Positions 61,026 to 64,000 of a stretch of 64,000 nt of DNA are shown here, piece after piece. Position numbers and translations under genes: made by a program. Under the pieces are notes generated by a model. The model had not been told where the DNA came from. It did no database searches and saw only the letters and a program-made list of their open reading frames with translations. The stretch lies in assembly GCF_001905725.1 (NCBI RefSeq), contig NZ_LIWB01000026.1:1-64000 (forward strand), written 5' to 3'. Position 1 is the first letter of the stretch; every line of letters starts with the position of its first letter. The DNA is from Streptomyces sp. CB02400. Its GTDB lineage: Bacteria; Actinomycetota; Actinomycetes; Streptomycetales; Streptomycetaceae.

Positions 61026-62087
61026 ATGGCCGACATGTCTCATGGTGCCCACGCCCAGCCGCCGACGCGCGGACAGCGGTGGTCCGAGTTCCGGCAGTCA
61101 CCGTTGTGGCCGGCCATCGTGCTGGTGCTCATCCTGGCGGCTGCGGCCGGCCTCTTCGCCGGCTCGTACACCTATTCCATGGCCGATCCGACGCCGCACT
61201 CGATTCCCACGGCCGTGGTCGGCTCGTACGAAAAGGCCCGCGGGCAGACCTTTCTGAATGCCCTGGAAAAGGCGTTGAACGCGTCCGTGAAAGTGCACGT
61301 GTACGACAGTGCCGCCGAGGCTCGTCAGGCCATGGACGATCAAGAGGTCTTTGCGATCTTCGATATCCGCGACGACGGGAGGACCGCGGTGCTTGACCTG
61401 TCGGGTGCCTCCGGGGCCTCGGTCGCGGAGGTGCTGGCCGACACAGCACCGACCGTGGGGGAGGAAACCGGCGTCGAGGTCACCGTCCAGGACCTCAATC
61501 CGCTGCAGGAGGGCGACCCGCGCGGGCTGGCGATCTTTTACATCTCGCTGGCCGCCGTCATCATCGGCTTCGTCGGTGCGATCCAGCTCAGCGTGCACGC
61601 ACGGTCTCTGACGCCCTTCGAGCGCATCCTGTTCACCCTCGCCTACGCACTGCTCGGCGGATTCGCCATCGCCGCGACTGTGGACTGGCTGCTCGGCGCG
61701 CTCGACCTGCCGTTCGTGGAGTCGTGGCTGATCCTGGCGCTCACCCTGTTTGCCAGCGGCATGGTTTTCACCATGTTCAACACCCTGTTCGGGCGTTGGG
61801 CGATGCTGCCGACGTGGGGGCTGATGATCCTGCTGGGCAACCCCTCGTCCGGCGGCGCGGTGTCCTGGCCGCTGCTGCCGTCCCCGCTGGGCGAGATCGG
61901 CAAGTGGCTGCCGCCCGGTGCCTCGGTCAACGCTCAGCACACGGCGGTGTACTTCCAGGGGCACCAGCACGCGTTCCCATTCCTGGTGCTGGGCGGATGG
62001 GCCCTGCTGTCGTGTGCGGTCTTCTGGATCTGGCGGCACCGGCATCCCGGTGGCCGCGAGCGTCGTCCGGCGCACGTCGAGTCGTAA
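61026..62087 (+). CDS. DUF3533/ABC-2-type membrane protein
   Basis: A 353-residue integral membrane protein. An N-terminal helix (WPAIVLVLILAAAAGLFAGS) is followed by an extracytoplasmic domain of ~150 residues (HSIPTAVVGSYEKARGQTFL, ALNASVKVHVYDSAAEARQA, VAEVLADTAPTVGEETGVEV). Five C-terminal helices complete it (GLAIFYISLAAVIIGFVGAI, FTLAYALLGGFAIAATVDWL, WLILALTLFASGMVFTMFNT, AMLPTWGLMILLGNPSSGGA, LVLGGWALLSCAVFWIWRHR). This is the YhgE/Pip- or DUF3533-like layout of ABC-2 permease relatives. ATG at 61026 (MADMSHGAHAQ) is preferred to the GTG at 60975. No ATPase gene is nearby; function unknown. Confidence 0.75.
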   Translation: MADMSHGAHAQPPTRGQRWSEFRQSPLWPAIVLVLILAAAAGLFAGSYTYSMADPTPHSIPTAVVGSYEKARGQTFLNALEKALNASVKVHVYDSAAEARQAMDDQEVFAIFDIRDDGRTAVLDLSGASGASVAEVLADTAPTVGEETGVEVTVQDLNPLQEGDPRGLAIFYISLAAVIIGFVGAIQLSVHARSLTPFERILFTLAYALLGGFAIAATVDWLLGALDLPFVESWLILALTLFASGMVFTMFNTLFGRWAMLPTWGLMILLGNPSSGGAVSWPLLPSPLGEIGKWLPPGASVNAQHTAVYFQGHQHAFPFLVLGGWALLSCAVFWIWRHRHPGGRERRPAHVES

Positions 62088-62400
62088 CGGCTTCGGTCAC
62101 CCTGCCGTACATGCCTCCGCGGCCTGCGAACCTCATTCTGAAATGATCAGTTACACCCACCGGACAACCATGCTATACAAATGTTCGAACCTGCCGAGAA
62201 TTGGGGGACCATGAAGAGGAAGTGGAAGCTCCGCTTAGCCTCGATCTTGCATGATGGTCCGCCGACGGAGTGGGTGGACCGTTTCGCTTTCGGTGGCTGG
62301 TCGCGGGCATTCCGACGGCCCGAGTGTCGCCTCGGGTGGGCACCGGGTTCCACTGCTCCGGGCTGGTTCCTCTTCTCGTAGGGACAGGCGGATCCGCTGG
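62088..62400. other. Region between membrane protein and IS1380
   Basis: An AT-richer patch (62150-62180, containing CTATACAAATG) precedes a short plus frame (62181-62381) reading MKRKWKLRLASILHDGPPTE and WVDRFAFGGWSRAF. It may be the first part of a gene cut by the IS1380 insertion. Not called as a gene. Confidence 0.25.
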
Positions 62401-63777
62401 TCAGCCGGGGTTCGGTAGGAGCGCAAGTCGTTCGAGTGCGGCGGTGATCTCGCCGGTCCAGGGCCAGTGGCGGGCGAGGCGGAGGATGCGGCGCCGGCCG
62501 GTGGTGACGAGCTGGCCGGCCGTGGAGAACAGGCGGAACCGCAGCCGGCGGGGCTCGAAGAGGCGGGCTTGGCCGGTCAGGGCGAGCATGGGCATCCAGG
62601 CCAGCAGGTCGAGGGCGATCTGGACGATTTCCAGCCAGACCTTGTTCTGGGCGGTGTGGTGCAGGGGCAGGTTGCGCAGTCCGGTCGCGCGGGCGGCCCG
62701 GATGCGGTCCTCGGCCCGGGCCCGCAGGCGGTGGCGGAGCTCGAGTTCGGCGATCGGCCGGTCGGGGGTGTTGGTGGCGAAGCCGGTGATCCGCATGCCG
62801 TCCGCGTCGGTGATCCTCAACTGGGCACCGGGATGCGGTCGTTCTTTGCGGATGATGAGCCGCATGCCCTTCGGCCAGCCCGTGAGCAGGTCGCCGGTGA
62901 GTTCGGCGACCCAGGCGCCGTCGCGGACCTCGCCGTCCGTTTCGATGGCCGGGGTCCAAGCCGTTGGCGGGATCTTCAGGACGTGGCTGTGGATGGTCTC
63001 GGTGATGACCATGCCGACCGAGTAGGACAACCAGCGTCCTCGCTTGGCAAGCCAGGCGACGAAGTCGTGGGTGCCGCCGGCGGAGTCCGTGCGGATCAGC
63101 GTCTGCCGCCCGCGCCGGTACTTCTTCGGTAGCTGGGTCAGGGCGAGGCGGGCGATGGTGATGTGGTCGGCTGCCGTGTTGGAGCCTGCGTTCCCCGGTC
63201 TGAGCAGGGCGGCGACCGGCTCTCCGGTTCCGCCCGGGCCGTGGTCGACGAAGGCCGTCAGGGGGTGATGGCCGTAGGTCTTCTTCCAGGTCGCGGCCGC
63301 GTCTTGTTTGTCGGAGTGCGCGATCACCAGGACGCCGTCGAGGTCGACCGTGACGTGTCCGTCGGCGCCCGGGGCGTGTCTGCCGGCCAACGACCAGACA
63401 CGATCACGGACTTCGGACCGTGCGAACCGGATGGCCTGCAGGGCTTTCTCGCCGGAGGCGGCGAGAGTGCCGATCAGGCGGGAGACGGTCGGGTCGGAGG
63501 CGACCGGGCCGAAGAGGGCCGGCTCGCACCGCAGCATCGCGACGTCCGCGAGGCAGTCCCCGCCCAACGCGACCGCCAGAGCGACGTCCAGCAGGACCTT
63601 GCCCGGGTCGTGGACGGCCCGCGGTTTGCGCCACGGCGCCAGAGCCCGCGACATCGCCTGATCCAGACCGGTCTTGCGGACCGTTTCGACCAGCAGGACC
63701 GATCCGGCCTGCGAGACCACGGCTCGGCCGTCATCCTGGACACGGACATGGGGGTAGGACCCGGTAGGCTGCTTCAT
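62401..63777 (-). mobile_element. IS1380-family transposase, intact
   Basis: A 458-residue transposase of normal IS1380 length. It shows VVSQAGSVLLVETVRKTGLD, GKVLLDVALAVALGGDCLAD, GHVTVDLDGVLVIAHSDKQD (first Asp), YGHHPLTAFVDHGPGGTGEP, RRGRQTLIRTDSAGGTHDFV (second Asp) and HHTAQNKVWLEIVQIALDLL in the catalytic Glu region. ATG at 63777 (MKQPTGSYPHVRVQDDGRAV) follows the terminal AGGCACTTTC repeats at 63780-63855. No internal stop or frameshift was seen, so the element may still be mobile. Confidence 0.88.
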
Positions 63778-63905
63778 CTGGAAAGTGCCTCCGACAGGAG
63801 CGGGAACAAGGACCTCAGCAATCCTCATTCTCGCTGGTCAGAGGCACTTTCTGCTGTCCCGATCACCTGCTGGGCAGCCCACTTCGTGAAAGCGCGAGGT
63901 TAGGT

Positions 63906-64000
63906 GTGGTCGGCGCGCTTGCCGGGTTATCGCTCATGGCGGCCTCTCCTGCCTTCGCAGCGGAGATATCCGGGTACAGCAGAGACGGCTGCCAGTACGC
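63906..64000 (+). CDS. Small secreted protein, 3'-truncated by window end
   Basis: GTG at 63906, or an earlier start in the same open frame, encodes VVGALAGLSLMAASPAFAAE followed by ISGYSRDGCQYA at the window edge. This is the hydrophobic core and Ala-x-Ala cleavage site of a Sec signal peptide, then the start of a Cys-containing mature domain. The IS1380 end lies about 50 bp upstream, so the true N-terminus or promoter may have been displaced. Confidence 0.45.
   Translation, partial: MVGALAGLSLMAASPAFAAEISGYSRDGCQY

Noticed and set aside
1..64000. tRNA, rRNA, riboswitch or CRISPR array
   Set aside because: No cloverleaf-like tRNA ends, rRNA blocks, repeat-spacer arrays or known riboswitch cores were noticed while reading both strands; this is a visual negative, not a computed one.
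1..64000. Polyketide, NRPS or other biosynthetic cluster, suggested by the SARP regulator, FAD monooxygenase and methyltransferases
   Set aside because: No core synthase, carrier-protein or cyclase gene was found; the candidate tailoring genes are separated by IS relics.

Overview
The window is high-GC actinobacterial DNA and almost certainly Streptomyces. The grounds are the codon bias, GTG starts with 4-nt GTGA or ATGA overlaps, and the gene families present: AfsR/SARP regulator, Tpg/Tap telomere proteins, the DUF2617-DUF4247-DUF350-aminopropyltransferase operon, DUF6207, AA10 lytic polysaccharide monooxygenases and the Streptomyces-type Fic toxin module. It reads as an accessory region, probably a chromosome arm or a stretch once carried on a linear replicon. 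About twenty insertion-sequence relics (ISL3, IS5 of several types, ISAs1, IS3/IS481-like, IS1380, IS1182, IS630, IS6 and an IS701-like NF041680 element) separate short islands of real genes. Only two transposases look intact: an integrase-core element at 22771-23829 and an IS1380 element at 62401-63777.

Layout. 1-7.8 kb: ISL3 tail, a hypothetical gene, a FAD oxidoreductase, a decayed transposase, a divergent EgtD-like methyltransferase and an IS5 relic. 7.8-13.8 kb: divergent HxlR regulator/aldo-keto reductase, a truncated saccharopine-dehydrogenase-like gene, an intact tpg behind a broken tap, and a 2'-5' RNA ligase-like gene. 13.8-25.4 kb: IS relics around the aminopropyltransferase operon, an orphan CdiI-type immunity gene, and a TetR regulator divergent from a DUF1348 gene over a duplicated palindromic operator. 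25.4-29.5 kb: RTX-repeat secreted protein, DoxX protein and a chitin-type AA10 LPMO with a DasR box. 29.5-41.4 kb: small hypothetical genes, DinB/DUF664, PH-domain membrane protein, methyltransferase, frameshifted HAD gene, DUF4240 and a small secreted protein among IS relics. 41.6-49.5 kb: a large AfsR/SARP-NB-ARC-TPR regulator, a strong hairpin, a broken secreted lipase, a cellulose-type AA10 LPMO with an exact CebR box, and a second RTX-repeat protein. 50-56 kb: a glycoside-hydrolase tail, an IS6 relic, a translationally coupled cis-prenyltransferase/MpaB-EF-hand oxygenase pair, and decayed siderophore permease genes. 56-64 kb: hypothetical, SMI1-like, RHH-antitoxin/Fic-like toxin, HNH fragment, DUF6207, a DUF3533-like membrane protein, and IS1380 beside a small secreted protein that runs off the edge.

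How it fits together. The strongest functional theme is polymer attack outside the cell. Two LPMOs appear to answer to two different sugar sensors, DasR for chitin and CebR for cellulose, and each lies close to a paralogous calcium-binding RTX-repeat secreted protein. The most unusual gene pair is a cis-prenyl diphosphate synthase whose stop codon overlaps the start of a DUF2236 oxygenase fused to EF-hands. This suggests a pathway that makes and then oxidatively modifies or cleaves a cis-polyprenoid under calcium control. The tpg/tap remnant, the density of broken genes and the nested IS elements indicate repeated arm or plasmid recombination.
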